Shown: positions 1 through 9,860 of the stretch, piece after piece
Layout: each line of letters opens with the position of its first letter
How positions within the stretch are numbered: position 1 is the stretch's first letter
NCBI RefSeq assembly: GCF_016808335.1
Contig: NC_053136.1
Location: forward strand, 1,780,531-1,844,530
Direction of reading: 5' to 3'
DNA: 64,000 nt
Source of the DNA: Panicum virgatum
Taxonomy: Eukaryota; Streptophyta; Magnoliopsida; Poales; Poaceae
Made by a program: the position numbers and the translations under genes
Notes under the pieces: generated by a model
Seen by the model: the letters and a program-made list of their open reading frames with translations, nothing else
Databases searched by the model: none
Told to the model about the DNA's origin: nothing

Positions 1-830
1 AGTGGCCGTGACTTCTCGAAGGACCAGCATGGTAACTTTCATCCTGATACCTAGGCCGGGGTTGGCCACGCGGGTTGTCGCCTTGATTTGCTTCCTGGTG
101 GCCCTTTTGTTTAGCGGGGGTTTGGCTATTGTGGGAAACGGATGGAGCCGGGTTCTGTCTCCCCATCTGACGTAAGGCATCTCTGGTCAAATGCTGAATT
201 TCACGAATTTGAGGAGTGTCCGGCAGAGCTTGCATTAATATAGTTGCCTCGGCCAGGTTGATCAAAGGACTGTCGAATGCATTGTTGTCTGCTTCATCCA
301 AGTCTTGTCGCAAGTTTCGCGGTCCGTGCTGAATTGGAGTGCGCTGAGCTTGAGCAGTTGCGTTCCTTCTGCGAGTGGCGCGGCGACGGTTGCGTTGTCG
401 CCGGTTTTTCTTGTCTTGTTGGGACTCGTCCTGCGGAGCGTTGACTGACAGCTCGTCGTCTGAAATTTGGTCGAGACTCTCATTAGCGTAACGATTTGCC
501 TGGGAGCCAAGTGCACTCTCTTCTCCCGGAAACGAGACGTACACCTGTCTGTCCGGGGTCGAGTGAGTCGTGCTGTAGTCGACGAAAGCGGTGTCGCCGA
601 TTTCTTCTTCTCTGACTGGAGAAAGGGGTTTGCCTAGCTAGTAAGGTAGGTCCCGTAGGCAAGCTACCAGTCGGGCATTGTTGACATCGTCTGCGGATTC
701 AGAGTCCTTCCAGAAGACGATTCGGCTTTGAGGCGTAGCCAAGATGGTCAGACATTGGCAATCAGGTGAATCCGAGTTGAGGTCAAAGTCATCGTCCGAG
801 TTCGGGTAAGAGTCGAACAGGGGAGGAGTT
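1..830 (-). pseudogene. gag-like reading frame of the retrotransposon, degenerate
   Basis: On the minus strand a long frame is open from about 637 down to the window edge. It encodes a charged, Asn/Arg/Gln-rich polypeptide with an RNRRRATRRRN basic stretch, typical of the N-terminal part of a plant LTR-element gag. The same frame continues upstream of position 640, where TAG at 638-640 interrupts it. Around 815-825 the frame appears to shift by one base. These breaks suggest this copy is not autonomous. There is no zinc knuckle or polymerase domain within the window. Confidence 0.55.
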
Positions 831-1190
831 CAAGTCCCAGTCCGGTCCCATAGGCGGGAAAGTGCCGAATATGACATGGCGGAATTCTTTAGTCCGAAAG
901 AAAGGCGAGTTGGCATCGAGTCCGATAAGGACAAGCTCTCGATTTCCTTAGCAATTCAGGGAAGAAGGATCTCGGCGGAAGTGATTTTGCCGAGTTGTTC
1001 TCGCCGGGGTGTTTTCGTGCTCGCAGGGTCGATCAGATGGCTTGAGAAACCTCCTGAATTGTTGGCGATGTAGACCCACGAGCCGAAAACGAAGGTGGTT
1101 CCGGCGTCGATCGCCGGGCACCTAAATTCGAAGGATGCCATCGAATTCTTCTGTTGATCTTTGGCGAGAGGCCCCATGGTGGGCGCCAGC

Positions 1191-1977
1191 TGTCGGTGTT
1201 TTACCGTCGGGTTCTCAAGGGGTATTCCGAGGAGAGTGGTTATGAGTAGGGGCTCGCCGAGATCAGAATGCGATGGTGCAAGGAACACAAGGATTTAGAT
1301 AGGTTCGGAGCGTAATATCCTACGTCCTGTGTGGTGGTTTGTATTCCCTCTGATATTGTTCGATGTTTTGGAGGGGTCCCTGCTCGCCCTTATATAATCC
1401 GGGGGAGCAGGGTTACATGGAAAGTCCTAACCGAGTACGTTTAGAGTCCTACTCCGAGTGGGTCGGGTAGTTTCCATGTACGTAGGCTAGTTTCACTACT
1501 ATACGAGTAGTTACAGTTAGAGGCAGGATGTACCCATGCAGTACTCCCTACTCTAGAATATTCCATGCCCGTGAACAGTTTTGCCGCCCCGGGTCTGACA
1601 GACCGGTCTAACCGTTTGTACAGAACCTGAACCAGAGTAGTCAGTAGAGTTGTAGGTTCTTTTCCCATTTGGACTTAGCTACTTTATTGTAAAATTTGTA
1701 AATTATTTAATTTATATAAATTATGTAAGCCTTATATGTATTTGAACTTGGTTTGTAAAATTTTCTATCTCTATCGTGTGTTACTCTCGTATTTTCAAGT
1801 AATTGTCGCGTTTGTACCATCTGTGCCCGCCTTCGTGTGAGATTACCGGTGTTATTTTGATTGGGCCGTGGGTTGAGAAAAGACCGTCGAATTAAACCAT
1901 TAAGCTAATGCGCCCGATGTGTTTAAATGATGGCTATTATGCTTAATTTAAAATTTTAATTTGACGATTCTGTCACA
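1191..1977 (-). repeat. 5' LTR (787 bp) of the minus-strand retrotransposon
   Basis: On the minus strand the segment begins TGTGACAGAATCG and ends ACACCGACA, giving TG...CA termini. A TATA-like sequence, TTATATAAT, lies near 1390 on the plus strand. The boundary on the left is fixed by the primer-binding-site-like sequence, and on the right by the abrupt start of terpene synthase homology. Confidence 0.7.
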
Positions 1978-2396
1978 GTGCCGCTTACATTTGTGCACAT
2001 ACTCTTCCTGCTAGGGCATCATCACGCAGCAGGAAGAAGCGATGCCGCAGAGCTTGCCGACCACATCCCTCCGGCCATCTCCAGTGCCGCCAGAATCCTC
2101 AGACTCTGGGACGACATGGGCAGCGCCAAGGACGAAGCACAGGAAGGACTGGACGGGTCGTACAGGGAGCTGTACCTGATGGAGAATCCTGCTGGTGACG
2201 CGGAGCAACACATGCGGAGGCTGATCGCCAGGGAGTGGGAGGAGCTCAACAGGGAGTGCTTCTCCAGGAGGACCTTCTCCGGCAGCTTCGCGCAGGCCTG
2301 CTTCAACGCCGCCAGGATGGTAAGCGTCATGTACTCGTACGACAAGGAGCAGAGGCTCCCGGTCTTGAGGACTACATGAGGATGCTGCTGCTTTGA
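1978..2396 (+). pseudogene. Intronless C-terminal terpene synthase fragment (exons 6 and 7 fused)
   Basis: This frame matches the end of exon 6 and all of exon 7 of the other TPS copies in the window: [15 protein letters not shown], then [18 protein letters not shown], then the [16 protein letters not shown] and [12 protein letters not shown] blocks. The NSE/DTE metal-binding motif is read straight through the site where every other copy has an intron, so the intron is precisely absent. The upstream part is missing because an LTR abuts at 1977. Near the end a one-base deletion (GTCTTGAGG where other copies have GTCCTGGAGG) shifts the frame, giving stop after ...LRTT. The ancestral stop would be at 2394-2396. 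Three codons present in the other copies (Ser-Cys-Thr region) are also missing. It could be a retrocopy or an old gene that lost an intron; no poly-A tail is evident. Confidence 0.8.
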
Positions 2397-2517
2397 CACT
2401 CCGTCTAAACAGAACTTAAAGTCTTGAGAGTGTTTACGATGCATGTATGCAAGCGTGATTATGGAGTTAAAATTTACATATTTTCTCATTTCACAGCGAT
2501 ATCATCGTAGTATAGTA

Positions 2518-2717
2518 CTCCATTCGTTCCAAAAAAATAAGTCATCCTAGAAATTCTATGATAAACTAATAAGAAGGTAAAATGATCATGTTTGCCTCTA
2601 TTTGCTATCTATATTTGACACTAATTGATTCTTACATCCATATCCACTTTCTAAATAGAATAAAATGACTTTTTTTTTGAATCCTAGAGTGACTTTTTTT
2701 TTTTGGGACGGAGGGAG
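2518..2717. mobile_element. Stowaway-like MITE
   Basis: It begins CTCCATTCGTTCC and ends GGGACGGAGGGAG, which are imperfect inverted termini of the Stowaway (Tc1/mariner) type. TA dinucleotides flank both ends (2516-2517 and 2718-2719). The element is AT rich and non-coding. Confidence 0.75.
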
Positions 2718-3012
2718 TACATTCTAACACTAGACATGGGGTTATTTAACTATGGACAGCTTCTGCATTTTTACCGTCCATCTACACGCCAAGCTAATAA
2801 ATTACTCCCTCCGTTCCAAATTATAAGACATCCCAAGAATCTTGGAGAGTCAAATCAATCTCAAATTTGATCAAAATTATAGAGAAAAATATAAAAATTT
2901 ATGATATCAAATTGATGTACTATAAAAATATAACTAATAAAAAATCTAATAGTACTTAGTTTATATAATAAAAATCATTATTCTATTATGTAAATTTTAC
3001 TACGGGCGATAG

Positions 3013-3385
3013 GCGGTTTGCCGAGTGTCAGGGACACTCGGCAAAGGACCTTATACACTCGGCGTGAAGAGTTTGCCGAGTGTAACACTCAGCAACAGAC
3101 ACTCCGCAAACAATCTGACGACAAAGCCAGCTTTGCCGAGTGCCTTTTCTCGGGCACTCGGCAAGGCTTTGCCGTGTACCAAGACGCACTCGGCAAAATA
3201 AAGCAGAATGGCCGGCCCCCAACGGAATGTGCCAGCTTTGTCGAGTGCCAAACGGAGGACACTCGGCAAAGCCTCCAACTTTGCCGAGTGTTTTTCACTT
3301 GGCACTCGGCAAAGACCTTTCCCAGCATCCTGGAAGTGGACGCTTTGCCGAGTGCCGAGGTAAAAACACTCGGCAAAGTATTTTT
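3013..3385. repeat. Left subterminal repeat array of the CACTA element
   Basis: About a dozen copies of TTTGCCGAGTG and its complement CACTCGGCAAA lie in alternating orientation over about 370 bp. Such arrays are the binding sites for the accessory transposase protein in En/Spm-type elements. Short open frames across the array on both strands are artefacts of the repeat. Confidence 0.8.
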
Positions 3386-3654
3386 TTAGTTTTTTCTGTT
3401 TTGTTGCATATATGAGCTCCCTCTTGTATAAATCAAACATAACAATATATATATACATCACAGGCAATTAATATCACATATTCCCATGTCACATCCATCA
3501 CAAACATTGCATATATATGTTCCCATGCCTTGAACAAATCATCGATCAAAGGCTCCATGTAAACACTCATTTTATTCCCCGGGTGCTCTGGAATAATCAA
3601 TGATACGAATATGTTCTGTCGTTGAAATAGGACCCGGGGGGATTCAGAGGAATA

Positions 3655-4705
3655 ACGAATACGCGGGCCAACATCAGTACGAAGCGGCCATCAGTCCATA
3701 AGAATTGAACCCATCTGTTATAAGTGCAACACGTACATTACGAGCTTCTCTAGCTTTCTCATGATGAATCGCATCAAAATGTTTCCATGATTCACCATCG
3801 AAAGGATGCACTATCTTGTCAGGGTTGTATCGAACACCTTTTTTTTGCCATGTCATCTGTTGCGCGGAATCCTCGGTCATGTACAGTCGTTGGATCCTCG
3901 GTATGAACGGAAGGCGCCGTACGATTTTCACGGGGATTGTGAGCTGCCTCTTAGGCTGACCATCACTAGAGTCAACCTCCAGGAACCTAGAGGCTTTGCA
4001 CTTTGGACAGTAAGCGTGAGCCTCGTACTCTTTTCTAAATAAGACGCACCCATTCGGACAAGAATGTATCTGCTCATATGGCATCTTAAGTGCACCAAGG
4101 ATTTTCTATGCCTGATACATTATCTTTGGCAGAATGTGATGTTCCGGAAGCATGCTTCCAAAAATGGGCAACATACTGTCGAAGGCGTCTCGACTCAGGC
4201 TGAACTGAGACTTCAAGGCCATTAGGCGTCCAATGCCGTCCATCTGAGACACCTTTGTTTGGCCGTGAAGTGGTTTCGGTGCCACCTCCAACATCTCATA
4301 ATACGACTTTGCGGTTGCCTCTGGCTCCTCCTCCTGCGGTCCTTCACCGAAATGTGCCTCATGATAGTCATGTAACATGTCTCCAACCCCACCATCAGCA
4401 TCACAATCATCGATTCGTTGCCTCACGACCTCATCCCTCATACGATGGCCTTCACCATGCAAGGTCCACCGAGTATAGTCTGGCATAAATCCATAATTGA
4501 AAATATGTTGGCCCATAACCATCTTTGTTTTCCGTTTGTTGTTTGCACAACGGCTGTAGGGATACCACATGACACTCACTCCTTCAGCCTGACACCATGC
4601 GGTTTACAAGAAATCATTGGTCTTTTCAATCCATTCCATGGTGACGGCACTCTTACTTGGCCGTCCCATGTACATCCACCGACGGTTATCCATCATCTAT
4701 AATGG
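3655..4705 (-). pseudogene. TNP2-type CACTA transposase, N-terminal part only
   Basis: The minus strand reads from about 4700 (RRWMYMGRPSK, the start of the transposase-associated domain) into 4579-4106 (FNYGFMPDYTRWTLHGE; a spacer rich in acidic residues; then a segment ending LPKIMYQA) and on through 4084-3674 (IHSCPNGCVLFRKEY, YCPKCKASRF, then LITDGFN). These are the standard order of motifs in the N-terminal half of plant TNP2 proteins. At least two breaks separate the frames: stops at about 4105 and upstream of 4579. The catalytic centre and C-terminus are missing after about 3660. The gene points away from the GC-rich segment at 5630-6240, which has a splice-donor-like GTGAGT on this strand near 5610-5620 and may have been its 5' exon. 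Confidence 0.75.
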
Positions 4706-4782
4706 CAGCAAGTACTAACAAAATTAAATGCAACTACACGTTGTCCCTACATTCTAATAGGTGAAGATATGTCCTAATCCCA

Positions 4783-4983
4783 CCCGAGGATGCGTAGATG
4801 CGGTCAGTTTCCATGATCCCCTCCTATCCAAGATAGAATTTCGGCAGCACCTCCCCGCTGTTCTCGAGATACACATCCCAAAAGAGAGATTGTGTATCCG
4901 AAGAACAGCGGGGAGATGTTGCCGAGACTCTGTCTCGGATGCGAGCGGACTATGAAAACTAACCCCATCTACGCAACCTCGGG
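4783..4983. repeat. Imperfect inverted repeat, about 90-bp arms
   Basis: The left arm starts CCCGAGGATGCGTAGATG and the right arm ends CATCTACGCAACCTCGGG. The inner parts pair as CTCCCCGCTGTTCT against AGAACAGCGGGGAG, with a loop of roughly 20 bases near 4875-4892. The predicted transcript would be a long hairpin. It sits upstream of the transposase remnant inside the CACTA element. Confidence 0.75.
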
Positions 4984-5629
4984 CTGTCCAAATAACGTGG
5001 ACAATTCGAAAAAGATACGGCCATAGATATGCAAAGATCTGCATATTTCCAACCATATCTGTTTCGAACGGGAGATGCCTAACCGGGTTACGTCAACTAC
5101 GAACATAATATCGGAGGTGGCCGGCGGGCGGTGCTTACCATGGGTCACCAGTGTAGGCGTGGCCGGTGTGGTGTGGACTCGCGGTTCTGGTTGGCTCCGG
5201 GCCTTCTTCGAACTGATCGCAGGTGACGAGGGCGGCAACTATAATAGACCAAATAAAACATATATTGGTCAAATAGCACGACAAGTATACAAAGTGTACA
5301 TATCAGAATAACAAGCATAACATTTTTGGCATAACATTTTTGGTAAGCCTAGGATTACATATACAGTGAAGACTTTATTTTGCATTATGGCATTATCAGC
5401 AAACTGAAGATATAAGTGAAATGGTGGACATATCTAGTTTTGTGCAGATACAGGTTGAAGATATAAGTGAAATGGTGGACATAGGAGTGGCCACTTTCAT
5501 GACAACGAATATAACATCCTAAGTTGTGAAGGGACTTGTGATTACTCAAAACTGGAGAATGAAACCAAGGACAAATTCGAAGCTTGATGTGCAAAAAAGA
5601 ACACACGGTCTACTCACCCTACTGCAGAT

Positions 5630-6240
5630 CGAAGGTGAAGGGGGTGGCGGCAGCCCGGCGAGGTCGCGGCAGCCCAGCGAAGAGGTGGCACTGCGGAGGT
5701 GTGACGCCGGTGGTGCGGCGCCCGGCCCGCAGGTCCGGTGTGGCCAGCGGCAGACCTGCAACGCCCCGAGGAGGCGGCGCTGCGGAGGTGGGAAGCCGAT
5801 GGCGCGGCACCCGGCCCGTAGGTCTGGCGTGGCCGGTGGCGGACCTGCAACGCCCCGGCGAGGAGGCGGCGCAGCGGAGGCGCAGCCTCGCCCCGGATGC
5901 GGCGCTGCGGAGCCGAGCTCGTGACGGGGAGGGCTGCGCAGCCGAGCTCAACCGCCGGCCATGGCGCCCTGCGGAGCCCAGCCCAGCGAAGAGGCGGAGA
6001 GGGGGGGCATGCTGCGGAGCCGAGCTCACCCGGCGGACATGGACGGGAGTCGGCGCGGTGGCGGCGTGGACGTGGCTGGCCGGCGGAGGCGCGGTGGCGC
6101 TGAATGGAGGTGGCGCGGTGGCGGCGGCACTGGATGGCGGCGAGGGGCGGGGGTGGCGGCGGCGGCCTGGACGGAGGCGGCGGGGTGGCACTGCGGTGTG
6201 TGAAGTGTGTGTGTCCCCGTGTGTGAAGTGTGTGGCGTGT
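5630..6240 (-). other. GC-rich block with internal repeats inside the CACTA element
   Basis: This block is about 75% GC in otherwise AT-rich surroundings and contains repeated units with GACCTGCAACGCCCCG and GGAGGCGGCGC. Open frames exist on both strands, but all are low complexity (Ala, Arg, Pro, Gly), so none is called as a gene. On the minus strand it ends near a GTGAGT donor-like site, which would suit a 5' untranslated or leader exon of the element's transposase gene. A captured host sequence is the alternative. Confidence 0.45.
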
Positions 6241-7147
6241 GACTGGATAAGTGGTGGCAGCATTTGCCGAGTGCAGTGGATCTAGCACTTGGCAAACACA
6301 ACAGCTTTGCCGAGTGCTAGATTCTATGCACTTGGGAAACAATTTTTTTCATGTTTTATCAAAACGTGTTTTACTAAGTTGCAATCAAACATAATTTGAA
6401 AAATACCTTGTAAAATCAATCAATAATTCATAATTCATACTTTTACACAAAAAAAATTGATTATTCCATGCACTTTTAGCTCAAACACAATTTATATCAA
6501 CTAATTTTATTCATTAAAGTTTTTTCTACAAAAAAATTAAAATTAATAAATGGATTAAAAACTTAACCAAAATTTAACATGAAACAACCCATCATGACTC
6601 TTGCCTATACAAAAAGTTTTGATGTCAAATCTCAATTCGATCGTCACTTTGACTCAAAAGCTTAACGAATCCTGCACAATTCTCTTAAACTTCTTCAGGA
6701 TACTTCGTTTCATAATCAACATACGTCACAACTTTTGCAAAACATTCTCAATTTTTTTATCACAACCTCCTCATATGATATCATGACATCAAGGCAAATC
6801 TCATGATTTTCAGAGTTCATTTGCTTTTTATAGAATTTAAAACCTATTCGGTCACACTTTCCTGGAAATGTTTTGCGAACAAGATATTTGAATTTTCGTT
6901 TCAAATCTTCAACATTGACTCCAATTGGACTCAATAACATTAATATCAACTTTTTCATTCATTATAGTATATTATTGCAAACAGTTGCGGTTCAAATTTA
7001 AATTTCCCCGAAATAACTTTTACCAAAAGAAATTAACTAAATATACATAATATAATGAAAAATATACCAAATTTTAATATGTAGTGCTTCATATCATATG
7101 AGAACAGGGGGAAAAATTTGGGAACTTGAAGTGGAAGTTTTTTTGAA

Positions 7148-7620
7148 TTTTTGCCGAGTGCCTCAACGGACACTCGGCCAATCAGCCACTTTGCCGAGTG
7201 CTGCGCTGTTGGCACTCGGCAAATAGGCGTCTTTGCCAAGTGTCCGTTACTGACACTCGGCAAAGGAGCAGTTATGCAACGGGCTCGTCCACGTGCCACG
7301 GGAAACAACCATTTGCCGAGTGCCCCACGAATATCACTCGGCAAACCCAGACGGAAAAAACCTTTTGCCGAGTGCCCCACCCTTAGCACTCGGCAAAAAC
7401 AAACGGCCCGGCCGGCTGTTACCCGTTACGGGTTGTTTGCCGAGTGCCACATGCCCGACACTCGGCATATTGTGGTTTTGCCGAGTGCCTGGAATATGGC
7501 ATTCGGCATATAGTGCGTTTGTCGAGTGTCTTACTTTTGCCGAGTGTTTTATTGTTTACACACGTTAAATGGTACTTTCGCCGGGTGCGTGATAGTTGGC
7601 ACTCGGCAATAATTGGGTTT
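7148..7620. repeat. Right subterminal repeat array of the CACTA element
   Basis: The array mirrors the left end: repeated TTTGCCGAGTGCC and GGCACTCGGCAAA units spaced 20-40 bp apart in alternating orientation up to the CCGGTAGTA terminus. Several units are mutated (for example TTTGTCGAGTG, GGCATTCGGCA). Confidence 0.8.
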
Positions 7621-7739
7621 CCGGTAGTATTTGGTAAAACATAAAATTTTTAACTTTTTAAAATTGTTAGAATATTTTATAATTTGGAACGGAGGGAGTA
7701 CGAATTTTGATGACGTTGCACACTGAGTCAGCCGGCCTC

Positions 7740-8770
7740 TGCTTTTTCCATCACTAGAGTGTGAGGTCCACCTTTCTTCTACCTCCAGCTCTCTTCTGTC
7801 TTCTCACATCCGCCTCCCTCTCCCTCGCTCCCGCTCTGACTCGCTGCTGCTCCACCTCACCGCAGCACCGGCCCTGCTTTAATTAGACTCGCTGGTGGAG
7901 GAGGTCGTCCGCCTCGTCGTCCCCTCTAGCTCTCGGGCTCCGCTGATACCCAGTGGCGGATCCAGAATTCATGGACAGGGGGGCTGACATCCTTGTTCCT
8001 CCTCCAGCACCCCCTCTCCTTCTTTCTTCACTTCTTCTTCCCATCATTCCTCCCCTATTTTCCCTTGATGTGCAAGCACGTAGGGGGGCTGGCGCACCCC
8101 CAACCCCCACGCTAGATCCGCCCCTGCTGATACCCGCATCTCCTTGGCCGACCCGCGCAGCATTGGCGGAGGCACGTACAGCGCCATCGTCTCCTCCTCG
8201 ACGGCGGCCCCGCCGGACACCGCGCAGCTCGCCACGTCGGCCTCCGTCATCAGGCGCCTCCCCGTGCCGCCAGCCGGCGTGCCCGGGGCCGCCGGCGCCT
8301 GTGGCCAGAACATGCACGTGAACCGCGGGCTGGCCCCAGCGGCGGCGGCTGTCCGGACGCACGACACCGACAGCGCGAACAGGCGGTGCCGCCTCCCTTC
8401 CTTTCCAAAACTGCAGCTTCCAACGATTACACCACCTCAACAACAAATCCATCTATCCAAGCATCAGACTACCTCTTCCTATTCCCCCCCACGAGCACTC
8501 GAGCAGGACCGAAGCAACAGCACCTGATGCTCCTTTTCCTTTCCTGATCCTTTTCGCCTTCCTCCTCTTCTACTGCTACAACCACTTCCACCGACGGCTG
8601 CTCATGTGCAAGCACCCATTTATGGCGCGCAGCAGGAGTTCTAGAAGGAAGCGCAGGGCGTCGCCGGCGCTGGTGAAGCCGACGACGACACACGCTCCCG
8701 CATCCGCATGCTACCTTCTGCTCTGGGGAAGAAGATGGGTGTCCAGATCGGTCAGGTGAAACGTGAAAGG
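7740..8770 (+). other. Unrecognised GC-rich gene-like segment, probably a gene fragment
   Basis: Outside the hAT MITE this stretch has exon-like composition. One plus-strand frame (8144-8527) reads ADPRSIGGGTYSAIVSSST and onward without an ATG. A different plus frame near 8535-8720 gives a hydrophobic run followed by basic residues (PFLILFAFLLFYCYNHFHRR), which looks like a single membrane anchor. No frame links the two, and the minus strand is also open. I do not recognise the product. A degenerate membrane-protein gene is one possibility; chance open frames in GC-rich DNA are another. Confidence 0.3.
7951..8126. mobile_element. hAT-type MITE (176 bp) with 8-bp target duplication
   Basis: Termini are CAGTGGCGGATCCAG and CTAGATCCGCCCCTG, an imperfect inverted pair. 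The 8-bp duplication CTGATACC is perfect at 7943-7950 and 8127-8134, diagnostic of hAT insertion. The element interrupts the GC-rich gene-like segment. Confidence 0.85.
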
Positions 8771-9860
8771 AAGAGGAGGGAGGTGGAAGAAGATGGATGG
8801 GTCCCACAAAACATAGAGACAAAGAATAGCATCATATACTACGTACCGTACTGAGATATGGTAGGGGTACAGCGGTTTTTTAACGCGTGGCCCTTCCACA
8901 GTGACTTGGCGTGCCACAACGGCAAAATTGATAATTTATTAGTTCATCTGTTGAGCGCGGTAAAAATGCAATAATCAAAATAAAAATGGCAATTGAGCAT
9001 GTGCTATCCGTAAAGATGGTAAATAGTTAAATAATTCATGCTCGCCGCATTCTCTTAGAAGAAGAGTTTTTCTTTCTCCGTTTTTTACTTCTTTTTGGCA
9101 CAACGCCACATAGCAATTCGGCGAGGAAAATTGTTGCACCACTAGCAGCCGTGCACAGCATGTCTGAATGCAAAGTTGGTCTGGTCCTCGACGAAAAGGG
9201 ATCGGAAATGTGTCGGTGAAGAAGAAGTGTTAGTCTAGCCACACCCTGCAACTGCAAGGCTAGCGTTTCTCATACATACATTTTATCTTTGACGTCGTCA
9301 TGACGAGACGTCAGCGTTTCTCATGCTCCTTGGGTATACTAGTAGCATCCAAGCTAGCATGCCCAGGGCAGCATGTGTGCCACGTTGCAGCTAGGGATCG
9401 GACATGCATGCACCCATCAGCGCTGACTGTGCAGCCACCCTCTCTCTTGTTGGTGGCCGGCGGCCACACTCACATCACCATCACACATGGCATCCAAATT
9501 TACGGCCATGAAGGCCACAAGCCTGGCGAGCTAGAGTGACCCCAAATAAAACGGAGGACCTGATCACCATCAGTGTGCGTACATGCAACACGCCCATGGC
9601 CTAGCCACCCATGCTCTGTGGGTCGTGCTGACGTGTGCATTAGTTCTGCACAGTTGCCAAAAAAAAAATCTGTACAATAAGCTATATATGGAGATCTGTT
9701 TGGTCACATGATGCATGCATGGTCTGCATTTTGTTCTTGTATATATTCTCTGTTTCAAATTCAGTTCACTTTATTTCTATCCTGAATCAAACTTTCGTAA
9801 CTTTAACTAAATTTCTGAACACATAATAACATTCAGAGATCGACGTAACCGTACGATCGA
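8771..9860. other. Intergenic DNA, no gene recognised
   Basis: I see no convincing coding frame, RNA gene or complete transposon here. Short frames on both strands (for example 9036-9257 minus, 9300-9539 plus) have no family resemblance and no copy elsewhere in the window. Confidence 0.5.

Larger units (their letters stand above)
1..1977 (-). mobile_element. 5' end of a Gypsy-type LTR retrotransposon, cut by the window edge
   Basis: The element reads on the minus strand. Its 5' LTR is 1191-1977 and its leader and gag-proximal region run from 1190 down to 1, where the window ends. Directly inside the LTR, after a 2-base spacer, the minus strand carries TGGCGCCCACCATGGGG, a tRNA primer-binding-site-like sequence. 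The right LTR end abuts terpene synthase exon sequence at 1978, so the element inserted into a TPS gene or pseudogene. The expected target duplication would be GTGCC, with its partner copy outside the window. Assignment to Gypsy rests on the gag style and PBS; no reverse transcriptase is visible here. Confidence 0.75.
2998..7629 (-). mobile_element. Defective CACTA (En/Spm) transposon, 4.6 kb
   Basis: Termini are TACTACGGGC at the left and CCGGTAGTA at the right, inverted versions of a CACTAC-type end with the first base changed to T at both ends. TTT flanks both sides (2995-2997, 7630-7632), matching the 3-bp target duplication of CACTA elements. Both subterminal regions carry many copies of TTTGCCGAGTG in both orientations. 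Inside are a truncated TNP2 transposase gene on the minus strand and a GC-rich segment. There is no intact transposase, so the copy is non-autonomous. Confidence 0.85.
2805..7698. mobile_element. Stowaway-like MITE split by a CACTA element
   Basis: The left end CTCCCTCCGTTCC begins at 2805 and the matching right end GGAACGGAGGGAG finishes at 7698, with TA on both outer sides. The MITE itself is only 2805-2997 plus 7633-7698 (about 259 bp). Everything between is the CACTA element that inserted into it. Rejoining the two parts across the 3-bp TTT duplication gives a normal MITE. Confidence 0.75.

Noticed and set aside
3018..3467. Several overlapping frames on both strands across the CACTA left end
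   Set aside because: All derive from the alternating TTTGCCGAGTG/CACTCGGCAAA repeats.
5526..6342. Frames of up to 242 residues in the GC-rich CACTA block
   Set aside because: Low-complexity Ala/Arg/Pro/Gly sequence open in nearly all six frames, so not evidence for a gene.
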